Shown one piece after another: positions 24,614 through 33,316 of a DNA stretch of 64,000 bases. The notes beneath the pieces are model-generated. The model searched no databases, was not told the origin of the DNA, and saw nothing but the letters and a program-made list of their open reading frames with translations. Made by a program: the position numbers and the translations under genes. Origin of the DNA: JACZYA01 sp965247455 (GTDB lineage Bacteria > Acidobacteriota > Terriglobia > Acidiferrales > 2-02-FULL-67-57); contig CBDFHE010000017.1 of assembly GCA_965247455.1 (NCBI GenBank), positions 372,001-436,000 on the forward strand. Reading direction: 5' to 3'. Position 1 is the stretch's first letter; each line of letters starts with the position of its first letter.

Positions 24614-25344
24614 CTAGAGAGGCAAACTACGTCCCAGGTGGCGGAGCCAGCGGGCGCCGAAGTAGAAGGCTGCGGTCAGGCTGCCCCAGAGCAGGAGTTG
24701 ATCGAGCACAGCCAGCCAGCGAACGTAATCCCCCTTCAGCAGGCTTTCCTGTGCCACGTAGAGCCAGGTGGGCAGGTGCAGTGCAATCAGGGCGGCGGCA
24801 ATCTTCAGTACGTCGGCGGTCCAGCCGCGCTCGCCCCGCGCGCGCGTCCCAGGAAGTAAAGCCCCGCGGCGGTGAATCCTAGGAAGCACCAGAACCCCAG
24901 CCGGACGACGTGCTCGTTCAAGTGAGCTTCAATCAGCAGCGCGTGCCGACGCATCTGGTCTGAGGCGGCGTGGTACTGCATGGCCGCATGGGGTGCCACC
25001 ACGCCCGTCCAGATTGCCACCGCCACCAGCGCCAGCGTTCCCGCCGCCAGCAACAGCCCCGCCAGCCGCGCCGAGGTGGGATGCACGCGAGCGGCGCGCG
25101 CCGCCACTGCCAGGAAAAAGAACGCCGCCGTCAGCGCCACCGCGAACAGGGCTACTCCGCCCAGCGCTAGAATCGCAGCGTTCACAGCGCGTTGTTCCAG
25201 GAGCTGCTCCCACTGTCGCACCATGCGATGCGGGTCCTGCCGGCTGACAAAGAAGACGCCCGCTGCCGTGGCCGCCACTAGAAAGCCGCTCAGCAGATAG
25301 CCCACCCCGGCTGCCGCCAGCACCGCCCGTCGTCGCTCGAACAC
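24614..25344 (-). pseudogene. polytopic membrane protein with apparent frameshift
   Basis: Two frames form one protein. The first (25344 down to about 24850) has an N-terminal FERRRAVLAAAGVGYLLSG helix and further helices, ending in WCFLGFTAAGLYFLGRARG. The second continues ERGWTADVLKIAAALIALHL, then LYVAQESLLKGDYVRWL and a last helix, stopping at 24614. They join across the CGCGCGCGCGGGGCG run near 24835-24848, where one indel restores a single frame of about 240 aa with five or six helices. As two separate genes, the second would lack a sensible start. It could be a sequencing error in the GC repeat. No family is recognised. Confidence 0.6.
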
Positions 25345-25479
25345 AGCGCCCCATCCCTATCAGACTGCGGTTGCCAAAGTCAAAGTCTTCTCCGTCGTGC
25401 GACGTTCCCCACGCCACTTGCGCGGATGACGCCGCCGCGCTAAGCTGCCGGTTTCCACTTCATCCCTCAAGGAGGACTT

Positions 25480-25944
25480 ATGGCCAAAGGAAAGCCCACC
25501 CACGCCGAAGCACAGCTCCACCTTCAACTCTACGACCTGCGCCGCGAAGCCAAGCTGCGCGCGGCGCGGGAGTGGTTTGCAGAGAAGTATTCCCCGCAGA
25601 ACCTGAACGATGCCAACCGCCTGGCTCCGCCCGGGTCGCAAGAGAACGCCTACATGCGCATGGTGGTCACCTATTGGAAAATGGTTTGCCAGTTGTTCAA
25701 GCAGGGGTTGCTGAACGAGGAGTTGTTCTTCCACACCAGCGGCGAGTTCTACATGGTCTGGGACCGCGTCCGGCCGATTGTTTCCGATTTGCGGGAACGC
25801 TACCGCAACCCGCTCTTTTTCGCGCACCTGGAAAAGGCGGCCAAGCGCTACCAGAAGTGGATCGAGCGGCGCGCGCCCGACAGCCTCGAAGCGATGCGCC
25901 AGCTCCAGCAGCAAGCCCGCGCGGCCGCCGCCCAGACGCGCTAA
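25480..25944 (+). CDS. hypothetical helical protein, DUF4760-like
   Basis: 154 aa, complete, with GGAGG upstream (25469-25473). It is all-helical and highly charged: EAQLHLQLYDLRREAKLRAA, NAYMRMVVTYWKMVCQLFK, NEELFFHTSGEFYMVWDRV and EKAAKRYQKWIERR. The pattern resembles DUF4760-type proteins, but the assignment is weak. It is followed 16 bp later by a tautomerase gene on the same strand, so the two probably form an operon. Confidence 0.6.
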   Translation: MAKGKPTHAEAQLHLQLYDLRREAKLRAAREWFAEKYSPQNLNDANRLAPPGSQENAYMRMVVTYWKMVCQLFKQGLLNEELFFHTSGEFYMVWDRVRPIVSDLRERYRNPLFFAHLEKAAKRYQKWIERRAPDSLEAMRQLQQQARAAAAQTR

Positions 25945-25960
25945 GCGAGTAGGAGGAGAC

Positions 25961-26158
25961 ATGCCACACGTGCAAGTTACCTTGCTCGAGGGCCGCACCC
26001 CGGAGCAGAAGCGCAAGGTCGTCGAGGGCATCACGCGGATACTGGTGGAAGAAGCCGGCGCCCGCAGGGAAACCGTCAGGATCGCCTTCCTCGATGTCCG
26101 CGCCACCGACTTTGCCCGCGCCGGCGTCCTGGTGGCCGACCAGAAACGCGCTCCCTAG
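25961..26158 (+). CDS. 4-oxalocrotonate tautomerase family protein
   Basis: 65 aa with a perfect AGGAGG 5 nt before the ATG. The second residue is proline (MPHVQVTLLEGRTPEQK), the catalytic base of the family after Met removal. KRKVVEGITRILVEEAG and ETVRIAFLDVRATDFARAG complete the beta-alpha-beta unit. Members are small hexameric or trimeric tautomerases or dehalogenases; the substrate is not evident. A usual arginine near position 11 is present as R12. Confidence 0.85.
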   Translation: MPHVQVTLLEGRTPEQKRKVVEGITRILVEEAGARRETVRIAFLDVRATDFARAGVLVADQKRAP

Positions 26159-26316
26159 CGGCGCACCGCCCCTCCAAGAAACAGCGGGGGAAGCTGAAGG
26201 TTCGCCGCGCGTCTGCCGATAGTTTTGTACGACGTCCGGTTTTTATCTGTGCCGCTGTCCGCGCCCGTCCTGGCATCTTCCTCATCTTCGTGCGACTGCT
26301 GTGCTATCTTCTTCCC

Positions 26317-27075
26317 GTGAAGAAAATATCTCGAAGCGCGGCCGTGCTTTCAATCCTGGCAGGGGTCTTGCTTGTCTTGGTGCCGGAGGCCGCCCAGGCG
26401 CCCAAGCAGCCGCTGGAAGAAATCGTCCAACGCTTCGCCCAGAAAGAGGAGGAGTACGCCGCCGCGCACGCGCTCTACCAGTACCGCTTACGCATTCGCA
26501 TTCAGGAGATTGACAAAGAGAGCTCTGTGCTGGGCGAGTTCGAGCAGGTCTCCGAGGTGGGTTTTGATCGCAGCGGACGCCGGGTGGCGCGTCTGGCTGC
26601 TAATCCTCGCACCGACCTGCTCCACCTGGGCATCCAGCGCCTGGAGTTGGAGGACTTATCCCGCGTCTCGCTCTTTGTCCTCCACCCTGAGCAGATTCCC
26701 GACTACACCACTACCTACTTGACGCGCGAGCGGCTGGACGAGGTGGACACCTACCTGTTTCGCCTCCAGCCCAAGCGTCCTGCCCACGGCCGCGAGAGCT
26801 TTTTTGAAGGTATTGTGTGGGTGGACGCGCAGCAGCTTGACATCGTCCGGGTCCACGGTCGCAGCCTTCCTGCGCGCGGCGTCGGGCCGCTGGGAAAGTA
26901 TTTTCAACGCTTGGAGATTTTTCGCGAGCCGGTGGACGATTACCTGTTTCCCACCTACGTGCGCGCCGACGATGTGATCACTGCCGTCGGCGGGCAGACC
27001 GTGCGCGCCCGCTTGATCATCCGTTTCACCGACCACGAGCGCGTCCGCGATCGCTCCCCGTCCCCTGAACCTTGA
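26317..27075 (+). CDS. exported LolA-like protein
   Basis: 252 aa from a GTG giving a normal signal peptide (VKKISRSAAVLSILAGVLL, cleavage after AAQA); a GTG at 26290 is an alternative. The mature part begins with an E/A-rich helix (EEIVQRFAQKEEEYAAAHAL) and a beta domain: YRLRIRIQEIDKES, YLFRLQPKRPAHGRESFFEGIVWVDA and DYLFPTYVRADDVI. It resembles the outer-membrane lipoprotein-sorting superfamily found several times in this window. No partner gene is adjacent. Confidence 0.6.
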   Translation: MKKISRSAAVLSILAGVLLVLVPEAAQAPKQPLEEIVQRFAQKEEEYAAAHALYQYRLRIRIQEIDKESSVLGEFEQVSEVGFDRSGRRVARLAANPRTDLLHLGIQRLELEDLSRVSLFVLHPEQIPDYTTTYLTRERLDEVDTYLFRLQPKRPAHGRESFFEGIVWVDAQQLDIVRVHGRSLPARGVGPLGKYFQRLEIFREPVDDYLFPTYVRADDVITAVGGQTVRARLIIRFTDHERVRDRSPSPEP

Positions 27076-27096
27076 GACACCTTCGCGGTTACCGTC

Positions 27097-27630
27097 TCAG
27101 ACGGCTTCCGGGACGACCCCCAGGGCCGTAGCCATACGGTTGAGGAAGTTGAAGTGGCTCACCACCAGGGCGGCTTCCAGGATGGCGGCGTCGTCCCAGC
27201 CGTGGCGGCGCAGCTCGGAAACATCAGCCTCTTTGACCTCGAACGGCGTCAGGGTCAACTTCTTGGCGAAGCGGAACAGCGCTTTCTCGTTTTCGGGGCC
27301 ATCGGCGGCTTCGTGGTCCAGGACAATCTGCTCGCTCAGGTCCTCGCTCACTCCCAGGCGGCGCAGCAGTTCCATGTGAATCCGGATACAGTAGGAGTCG
27401 GAGTTGGTGGCGGATACTACCAAGCCGATCTTTTCCTTCAACTCCCGCGGCAACACCCCCTGTTGGTAGAGCGAGCGCCACAACTGCAAGCTGGCCTCGA
27501 CCACGTCCGGCCGGCTGCCCTGCGCCTGCCAAAAGTGCGGCACGAAGCCGAACTCCTGCCGAATCTGGTCATAGAGTCGGCGCAAGCCGGCGTCAGCCTG
27601 CTGCCCCGACACTTCAGGAATGTACGCCAC
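27097..27630 (-). CDS. carboxymuconolactone decarboxylase / AhpD-like protein (peroxidase-related)
   Basis: 177 aa. The all-helical AhpD fold is shown by VPHFWQAQGSRPDVVEAS, LKEKIGLVVSATNSDSYCIRIHMELL and ALFRFAKKLTLTPFEV, then WDDAAILEAALVVSHFNFLNRMA. AhpD proteins have CxxC followed by H. Here only the second cysteine is kept (SDSYCIRIH), as in the peroxidase-related subfamily. The redox role is therefore uncertain. Confidence 0.8.
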   Translation of the reverse strand: MAYIPEVSGQQADAGLRRLYDQIRQEFGFVPHFWQAQGSRPDVVEASLQLWRSLYQQGVLPRELKEKIGLVVSATNSDSYCIRIHMELLRRLGVSEDLSEQIVLDHEAADGPENEKALFRFAKKLTLTPFEVKEADVSELRRHGWDDAAILEAALVVSHFNFLNRMATALGVVPEAV

Positions 27631-27797
27631 CGCAGACCTCCCCCCGGTAACCCAATCGCAACCGACCGAAGGAATCGCTGCCTATCTTACTGAGAGGATT
27701 TCACCGGCGCAAGCAAAACCCGCCAGTGAAAAATGGAAGGCGCGCACCCTGTATTGCTTGACCAGTGCGGTGAACTCGTCGGTTTGCTAGACAACTC

Positions 27798-27924
27798 GCA
27801 GACAAGAATGCCTGCCTACCCTGCCTGCGGCAGGCAGGCGCAGGCAGGTCTGCCCTACCCTGATCAAGAAAAACCAGTAGGGCCCTTCGGCTGCGCTCAG
27901 GACAAGCGGACATTCTTGTCCGCC
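27798..27924. repeat. palindromic repeat, CAGACAAGAATGCC family
   Basis: GCAGACAAGAATGCCTGCC and the outward copy CGGACATTCTTGTCCGCC bracket about 127 bp, with CTGCCTGCGGCAGGCAG and a GGACAAGCGGACATTCTTGTCC hairpin inside. The right end lies close to the radical SAM stop codon and may act as its transcription terminator. The rest of 27631-27929 holds no gene. Confidence 0.5.
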
Positions 27925-27929
27925 AGGCG

Positions 27930-28997
27930 CTAGTCGGCGGAGACGACTTCGGTAGGGTCGCGCAGCTCGGACTTGACCTGGACCAGCGGGGCAGACGGCC
28001 GGTGCGGAAGAGGAGGCATGGCCCGCTGGGGGGCGCGCCAGTTGTCGATGATGGCCACCTGCTGCACGCAAGAGACGGTGCAGTGGGGCGCGCAGGACTT
28101 CTCGGTGGTGTACTCGCGCCGCAGGTGTTCGAGGGTGTATTCCTGCAACGGGATGGCGGGATAACCGCGCTGCTGCGAGCAGTAGTGCACCAGTCCGTCC
28201 TCGCAGATGTAGAGGTAGCGGGAACCCGCCCGGCAGCGCCACTGGTGGGAGCGGCCGTAGGCGATGTCGTCCTGGAAATTGTTGAAGCGCGCGAAGGAGA
28301 GTCTGCGCCTCCCCATGCGGTGAATCTGAAGGTAGATGGACTGCTCCTGCGGACTTAACGGTCGTAGCTGCCCATCGCCGTCGTGGATGACCCCGACCGT
28401 GGTGCCGAGGCCGAGCGCGACCGCCCGGCGCGCAATCACCAGCGCGTCCTGCGGGTTGTTCACGCCGCCGCCCAGCACGGAGTTGATGTTGACGTGGAAG
28501 TCGGCGTGTTCGGCCAGCAGCTCCAGCTTCTTGTCCAGCACCTTGAGGCTCTTCTTGGAGACTTGGTCGGGCATGACGTTGTCGATGCTGATTTGCAAAT
28601 ACTCCAGCCCGGCGCGGTTCAGCCGTTGGATGCGGTCAACGGTGAGCAGGTAGCCGTTGGTAATCAGCCCGGCGATCATGCCGTGACCATGAATATGGCG
28701 GATGACGTGGTCGAGCTCGGGATGCAGCAGCGGCTCGCCGCCGCTGATGGTGATGACGCGGGTGCCGAACCAGGCCAGCCGGTCGATGCGGTTGAACAGT
28801 AGATCAAGGGGCACGGGCTGGGAGTGGTCGTCGTATTCGTTGCAGTAGGTGCAGGAAAGATTGCAGCGCCGGATGGGAATCAAATGCGCCAGCAGAGGAT
28901 GCCGACTGGAGAGCAGCCCTTCGACGATAAACCGCACCCCGCGGTAGGTGCGGTAGTGGGCCAGCGCTCTGCGCCGGATGGCCTTTAAGACGTTCAC
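27930..28997 (-). CDS. radical SAM protein with SPASM-like C-terminal cysteines
   Basis: 355 aa from the GTG reading VNVLKAIRRRALAHY, preceded by GAGGAGGGG 8 nt upstream; the open frame further upstream is not supported. The radical SAM cluster motif is RRCNLSCTYCNEYDDHS (CxxxCxxC, about residue 45), followed by the GGEPLLHPE strand, ITNGYLLT and LQISID. A C-terminal cysteine set (WRCRAGSRYLYICEDG, HYCSQQRG, SCAPHCTVSC) suggests an auxiliary Fe-S cluster. Family roles include peptide, cofactor and hopanoid modification; this one is undetermined. Confidence 0.85.
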   Translation of the reverse strand: MNVLKAIRRRALAHYRTYRGVRFIVEGLLSSRHPLLAHLIPIRRCNLSCTYCNEYDDHSQPVPLDLLFNRIDRLAWFGTRVITISGGEPLLHPELDHVIRHIHGHGMIAGLITNGYLLTVDRIQRLNRAGLEYLQISIDNVMPDQVSKKSLKVLDKKLELLAEHADFHVNINSVLGGGVNNPQDALVIARRAVALGLGTTVGVIHDGDGQLRPLSPQEQSIYLQIHRMGRRRLSFARFNNFQDDIAYGRSHQWRCRAGSRYLYICEDGLVHYCSQQRGYPAIPLQEYTLEHLRREYTTEKSCAPHCTVSCVQQVAIIDNWRAPQRAMPPLPHRPSAPLVQVKSELRDPTEVVSAD

Positions 28998-29217
28998 TCT
29001 TCTGGCCCCTCCTCGGTTGGCCTCACGTTGGGATTCACTGGCCCAGTAATTTAGCTCCTTCCGGGTGTTGGTGCAAGCCCCAGAGCCTGAATGGAGAGAT
29101 TCCAATCTCGAACCTAGCGGAAACCTGCTTGGAAAGAAAACACTTAGGGATGGAAGCCCTCCGCCACCTGCCAATTGGCTTGCCCGCCTGCCGGAGCACC
29201 GGGTCGGCCTCTACCGC

Positions 29218-29577
29218 TCAGATGCGTTGCAAGTTGGCAAGAGTTCTCTCACTTCGCACATTGCCGGTGTTCAGGGTGGTTTTCGGCTCCAGCAGCAAGA
29301 CGTGCGTTTCCTCTTCTGCGACCGGCAGATGTTCCACCCCTTTGGGAATAATGACGAATTCGCCCTCTTGCAGCCAAAGGTCGCGGTCCCGGAGCCGGAT
29401 GAGCAGTTTCCCCTTGACCACCAGAAACAGTTCGTCTTCTTTTTCGTGGTGGTGCCAGACGAACTCGCCTTTGAGCTTCACCAATTTGACATAAGCGTCG
29501 TTGAGTTCGCCCACAATTTTTGGGCTCCAGTGGTCAGCGAATAGGCTGAACTTTTCGGCTAAGTTTACTTTGTCCAT
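29218..29577 (-). CDS. cupin-domain protein
   Basis: 119 aa from the ATG reading MDKVNLAEKFSLF. Single cupin domain with metal ligands in VWHHHEKEDELFLVVKGKL (H, H, E) and VIIPKGVEHLPVAEEETHVLLLEP (H). The DELF..VKG form is common in small mannose-isomerase-type or sensory cupins. The substrate is unknown. It is divergent from the SDR gene at 29656, with 78 bp between the two starts. Confidence 0.85.
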   Translation of the reverse strand: MDKVNLAEKFSLFADHWSPKIVGELNDAYVKLVKLKGEFVWHHHEKEDELFLVVKGKLLIRLRDRDLWLQEGEFVIIPKGVEHLPVAEEETHVLLLEPKTTLNTGNVRSERTLANLQRI

Positions 29578-29655
29578 GGCGGGGCTTGCCTCTGGGCTTT
29601 GCTGGCGCGTTCGATGTATGGCAGACTGGCGGCCCACGCGTCAAGGAGAGACACC

Positions 29656-30438
29656 ATGAAGCTCAAAGACCAAGTGGCCATCATTACCGGCAGCGGCCGT
29701 GGCATCGGGCGCGCCATCGCGGAGCGCTTTGCTCGCGAGGGCGCAGCGGTTTTACTGAACAGCCGCACAGAAAAAGAACTCCAGCAGACCGCTGACGCCA
29801 TCCAGCAAGCAGGCGGGCGCGCCGCTTATGTGGTCGGTAATGTGGCCGAGGCATCAACGGTGGAAAAGTTGGTCGCGACAGCCCGCAAGCAGTGGGGACA
29901 GGTTGACATTCTAGTAAACAACGCCGGCATCTTCGGCGGCGTGAAGCCGCTCACTGAGATCACAGCGCAGGAATGGGACCGCATCCTGGCCGTCAACCTG
30001 CGCAGCGCCTTCCTGCTCACGCGGGCGCTGCTGCCGGCGATGGTGGAGCGGCGGGGCGGGGTTATCCTGAACATCTCCAGCGTTTCCGGCAAGTATGCTT
30101 TTGGCCTGAGCGGGGCCTACGCGGCGTCGAAAGCGGGCCTGCTCGCGCTGACGCGCACGGCGGCAGCCGAAGTCGGGCGCCAGGGTGTGCGCGTGAATGC
30201 GCTTTGTCCCGGCGTCGTCAAGGGCACCCGGATGTGGCACGAAGTGGGTGAGGGACTACAGAACGCCTTCAACGTCACCGAGGAAAAGCTGGAGGAGCTG
30301 AGTACGGCTACGGTTTTGCAGGGCCGCCAGTTGCAGCCCGACGAGGTGGCCGCCGCCGCGGTGTTTCTTTGCTCCGACGATGCCGGCGCCATCACCGGCC
30401 AAGCCGTCAACGTGGACGGCGGTTTTGTGTTCTACTGA
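29656..30438 (+). CDS. short-chain dehydrogenase/reductase (FabG-like)
   Basis: 260 aa with AAGGAGAG before the ATG. Classical SDR: ITGSGRGIGRAIAERFAREG cofactor site, NSRTEKE after beta-2 (possible NADP use), DILVNNAGIFGG, catalytic serine in NISSVSGKYAF, YAASKAG (Y and K) and the LCPGVVKGTRM loop. It ends with ITGQAVNVDGGFVFY, the usual SDR terminus. The substrate is unknown. It is divergent from the cupin gene. Confidence 0.9.
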   Translation: MKLKDQVAIITGSGRGIGRAIAERFAREGAAVLLNSRTEKELQQTADAIQQAGGRAAYVVGNVAEASTVEKLVATARKQWGQVDILVNNAGIFGGVKPLTEITAQEWDRILAVNLRSAFLLTRALLPAMVERRGGVILNISSVSGKYAFGLSGAYAASKAGLLALTRTAAAEVGRQGVRVNALCPGVVKGTRMWHEVGEGLQNAFNVTEEKLEELSTATVLQGRQLQPDEVAAAAVFLCSDDAGAITGQAVNVDGGFVFY

Positions 30439-30453
30439 GGTCTTCTTCGGGGG

Positions 30454-31203
30454 TTACATATCGGTGCGGGGTTTGACGCGCTTGGTGCCGCGGGGGGCGC
30501 TGAGGCTGAGCTTGGCGCGGGGGATAGGCACCCCGACTTTGACCTCGGTGTAGCGGGTAGTGAGGGAGTCGCCCCCAACCTCAAAAAACTTTTGCTGTAC
30601 GGGCACCCAGGAAGCTAGGTCGAACCAGAGGAGAATCCGGTGGATTTGCGTGCGGATGCGCTCGTCCTTGGGGGTGAGTTCGACTTGAAGCACGGCGTTG
30701 GTGCCGAGCCGGGTTTCGCCCAGCACGGTGATGAGGTAGGCCTTCTTCAGGTCGTCCCCTTTGGTGCCGAAGCCCAGCAGCAGGAATTGGTCGATGAAGC
30801 CGCGGTGCTTGGAGAGGTCGAACTCTTGGATCTGCTTCATCTTGGGATAGAAGATTTCCGCCTTGTTATCGCGAAAGAGGATTTCCTTCTTTTCCGGTTG
30901 GAGAAACTCGATCAGGATGCGGCGGTGATTTTTCCTGTAGTAGAGCTGTCCGGTTTGCACCTCTGTGTGGTCCACCACCGCGGTCAGCTTGGTGTATTCC
31001 AGTTTGGCGGTGAGGGTGGTGAAGTGGTCGGCGGCGCGGTTCAGTCGCTGCGCCAGCGTTTTCTCGCTCCAGGCGCGGGGCTTGCGCTGCGCCCCCACGT
31101 TGAGGGACACCAGTAGAGACAAAAAAAGAAGCGCAGATTTTTGCGCTGTACTCACAGAGGTTGTACGGCTCCCCTTACCGCTCTTCGCGCACCCAAACAT
31201 CAT
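30454..31203 (-). CDS. LolA-like outer-membrane lipoprotein carrier family protein
   Basis: 249 aa. A signal peptide (SALLFLSLLVSLNVGAQ) precedes a LolA-type half-barrel: LAQRLNRAADHFTTLTAKLE, TGQLYYRKNHRRILIEFLQP, EIFYPKMKQIQEFDLSKHRG, LGTNAVLQVELTPKDE and VPVQQKFFEVGGDSLTTRY. LolA carries lipoproteins across the periplasm. This gene is the last of a cluster with an ABC ATPase and, further upstream, an FtsX-type permease and a lipoprotein. That layout fits a dedicated Lol-like system. It overlaps the preceding gene by 29 bp. Confidence 0.78.
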   Translation of the reverse strand: MMFGCAKSGKGSRTTSVSTAQKSALLFLSLLVSLNVGAQRKPRAWSEKTLAQRLNRAADHFTTLTAKLEYTKLTAVVDHTEVQTGQLYYRKNHRRILIEFLQPEKKEILFRDNKAEIFYPKMKQIQEFDLSKHRGFIDQFLLLGFGTKGDDLKKAYLITVLGETRLGTNAVLQVELTPKDERIRTQIHRILLWFDLASWVPVQQKFFEVGGDSLTTRYTEVKVGVPIPRAKLSLSAPRGTKRVKPRTDM

Positions 31204-31585
31204 ACCATACGATTACACCGTCCTGTGCTCGTACGGGTTCGATGCGCGTGAGTTCGAAGGGGTGGTCTAGATTCAGGTTGAGCACCCTTTGGGCGGCGCG
31301 GCGGGGATCGTCGTCGTAGCTTGCCAGCAGGGCGGCGCTGACTCGGTAGCAGGTGCCGTGGCTGTCCTGGCTCAGGCGAACCACGTCGCGGATGAAGGAG
31401 GGGTTGTACACCGGCTGGTCGTGGAAGAAGCGCGCCGGGGTGAGGAACACAAACAAGAGAATCAGCGCCACCACCACGTCGTACTGCCAGGAGCCCCGCT
31501 CAGGGGACCAGAACACAAAGTCCTTGAGGGTGCGCGCCAGCCGGCGTCCGGGGGAGCGGCGCGGGGCGGGCGGCGACAAACTCAT
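31175..31585 (-). CDS. hypothetical membrane-anchored protein
   Basis: 136 aa. A basic N-terminus (RRSPGRRLARTLKDF) is followed by one transmembrane helix (about residues 36-52), then a periplasmic domain with YNPSFIRDVVRLSQDSHGTCY, ASYDDDPRRAAQRVLN and VIVWYDVWVREER. It overlaps the ABC ATPase stop (ATGA) and the LolA-like start, so it is part of the same operon. No family is recognised. Confidence 0.6.
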   Translation of the reverse strand: MSLSPPAPRRSPGRRLARTLKDFVFWSPERGSWQYDVVVALILLFVFLTPARFFHDQPVYNPSFIRDVVRLSQDSHGTCYRVSAALLASYDDDPRRAAQRVLNLNLDHPFELTRIEPVRAQDGVIVWYDVWVREER

Positions 31586-32304
31586 TCCGGGATAATCAGC
31601 TCGTGGGTGTGTTTCGGGGGCGCGGAGTGGGTCTGGGCGTCGAGCGTGCAGCCGTCGCGCATGTGAAGGATGCGATCAGCATGGGCGGCCACTTCGGGGT
31701 TGTGGGTAATCAGAATCAGGGTCTGTCCGAGTTCGCTATTGAGTTCCTTCAGCATCGCCAGCACGGCCTCGGAGTTCTGGCTGTCGAGGTTGCCGGTGGG
31801 CTCGTCGGCTAGGACCAGCTTGGGGTCGGTGACCACGGCGCGGGCGATGGCCACCCGTTGCTGCTCGCCGCCCGACAGTTCCCCGGGCCGGTGGTGCAGC
31901 CGCTCCTTCAACCCCAGCAGCTCGACGGTAAGCTCAAACCGGTGCGGGTCAAACCCGTCGCCCTGGATGTGCTGCGCGATGGCGATGTTGCCGTAGGCTG
32001 TCAGGGTGGGCAGCAGGTTGAAGCGCTGGAAGACAAAGCCGATTTTCCGCCGCCGCAGCAGAGTGCGCTCACCGTCGCTCATTTCGCCCAGGTCGTTGCC
32101 GTCCACCAATACCCGGCCCGCGCTGGGCGGCGTCAGTCCACCCAGAACGTAAAGCAGGGTGGATTTTCCGCAGCCGGAAGGTCCCATGACGGCGATGAAT
32201 TCGCCCTCGCGCACCTCCAGGTTGACCCCGCGCAGCGCCGGGACTTCGACCTTCCCAGTGTGGTAGATCTTCCATAGGTCAACGCACTGGACGACCGGTT
32301 CCAC
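31582..32304 (-). CDS. ABC transporter ATP-binding protein, LolD/MacB class
   Basis: 240 aa, GTG start. Walker A GPSGCGKSTLL (about residue 41), Q-loop FVFQRFNLLPTLTAYGNI, signature LSGGEQQRVAIARAVV, Walker B LVLADEPTGNLDSQ and H-loop LILITHNPEVAAHAD. These are typical of the LolD/MacB/FtsE class that drives mechanotransmission or lipoprotein release rather than substrate import. The partner permease is at 33317-34420. The two are separated by a MITE and a decayed metallo-hydrolase gene, so they may once have been contiguous. Confidence 0.92.
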   Translation of the reverse strand: MEPVVQCVDLWKIYHTGKVEVPALRGVNLEVREGEFIAVMGPSGCGKSTLLYVLGGLTPPSAGRVLVDGNDLGEMSDGERTLLRRRKIGFVFQRFNLLPTLTAYGNIAIAQHIQGDGFDPHRFELTVELLGLKERLHHRPGELSGGEQQRVAIARAVVTDPKLVLADEPTGNLDSQNSEAVLAMLKELNSELGQTLILITHNPEVAAHADRILHMRDGCTLDAQTHSAPPKHTHELIIPE

Positions 32305-32409
32305 TCGTCAAGCCACCTCGCTACACTCTTGGGCGAAACTCCTACCCTCGCCGTGCAAGTTGGCATTTTACACCCCTCAGCCAGACCTCGCCACCCCATG
32401 TACTCGTCC

Positions 32410-32560
32410 GGTAGTGTCCTAAATTTGAGCGATTCCGAACTCGGCCCCAATTCACACCGAGCCCCCAGGCCCCTGCCTGGGAGGAAGTAAAAATGCCTGC
32501 GGCCTGCCTGCGGTAGGCAGGCGGGGGCCGCAGGGCTCGGTGTGAAATTAGGACACTACC
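32410..32560. mobile_element. MITE-like palindromic element, 151 bp, with 9-bp target duplication
   Basis: The ends GGTAGTGTCCTAA and TTAGGACACTACC are perfect 13-bp inverted repeats. TACTCGTCC flanks both ends (32401-32409, 32561-32569). The inner part pairs ACACCGAGCCCC with GGGCTCGGTGT. Relative to the element at 35460 the inner core is in the opposite orientation. No ORF. The stretch 32570-32769 shows nothing recognisable. Confidence 0.85.
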
Positions 32561-32769
32561 TACTCGTCCACATGATTAGTGACACTTTCCGGAAAAAGAG
32601 GCCGTTCCGACATCCTAGAAACCCTTGCAGGAAAGGTGAATTAGGTGGGTAGTGCTACCGCAAAGCCAGACCGGCAGTGAGGCGAGAAGAAAGAACCCTC
32701 CGGCGGAGGAAAAAGAATCGCTCCAGAAAAGTTCAGGGTTGCGCCGCAGGCCATCCTGAGTGTCACGGA

Positions 32770-33220
32770 TCATTCTGAACGAGTACACCAGCGGCGCTCG
32801 GGCTCGAAGAGCACGATGTGGTCATGCGCGTGGCCGGGTGTGTGAAGTACCTGGAAGCGGAACCCCGGCGTTTCCAGCCAGTCTCCGAGGGCGGCGGCCT
32901 GCGCTGGCGTCGCCACGCCCCAGACCATACGACGATAAAGCTGCGGGTTTGTTTCCGGCCGGGCCAGGCGCGCGAGTCCGCTGGGATGGGCCAGCAAAGG
33001 GATGCCAAGTTCCTCGCCCAGCAGCCGGTGGCCGCCGCAGTGGTCTTCGTGGTGGTGGGTGGTGACGCAGCGGCGGACGGCCAGCTCGCGGCACAGGCGC
33101 GCTACCGCGCGGGCCAGGTTGGGCGGCCCGGAATCCACCAGTAGGCCGTCAACCAAATAGACGCCGGTCCAGTAAAGTGCCCGCCCCAGATTAGGTGCGG
33201 GCCATGCGGAAGTAGCGCAC
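32770..33220 (-). pseudogene. decayed metallo-beta-lactamase-fold hydrolase
   Basis: From GTG 33220 the frame reads VRYFRMART and stops. One base away it resumes as NLGRALYWTGVYLVD, GLLVDSGPPNLARAV and the metal motif VTTHHHEDHCGGH (HxHxDH), then LHTPGHAHDHIVLFEPERRW. The normal continuation (GDLF...) is lost, and a stop follows after CTRSE. An early frameshift and a missing C-terminal third make function unlikely. It lies between the two halves of the Lol-like ABC cluster. Confidence 0.75.
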
Positions 33221-33316
33221 CGGGCCGTAGTCGAAAGAACGAATCACGGCAGGTTGAGAGATAGCACGAACCGTCTGCGGAGGGAAGAGCGTGGGGGAAT
33301 GTTGCGAAGAAGGTCG

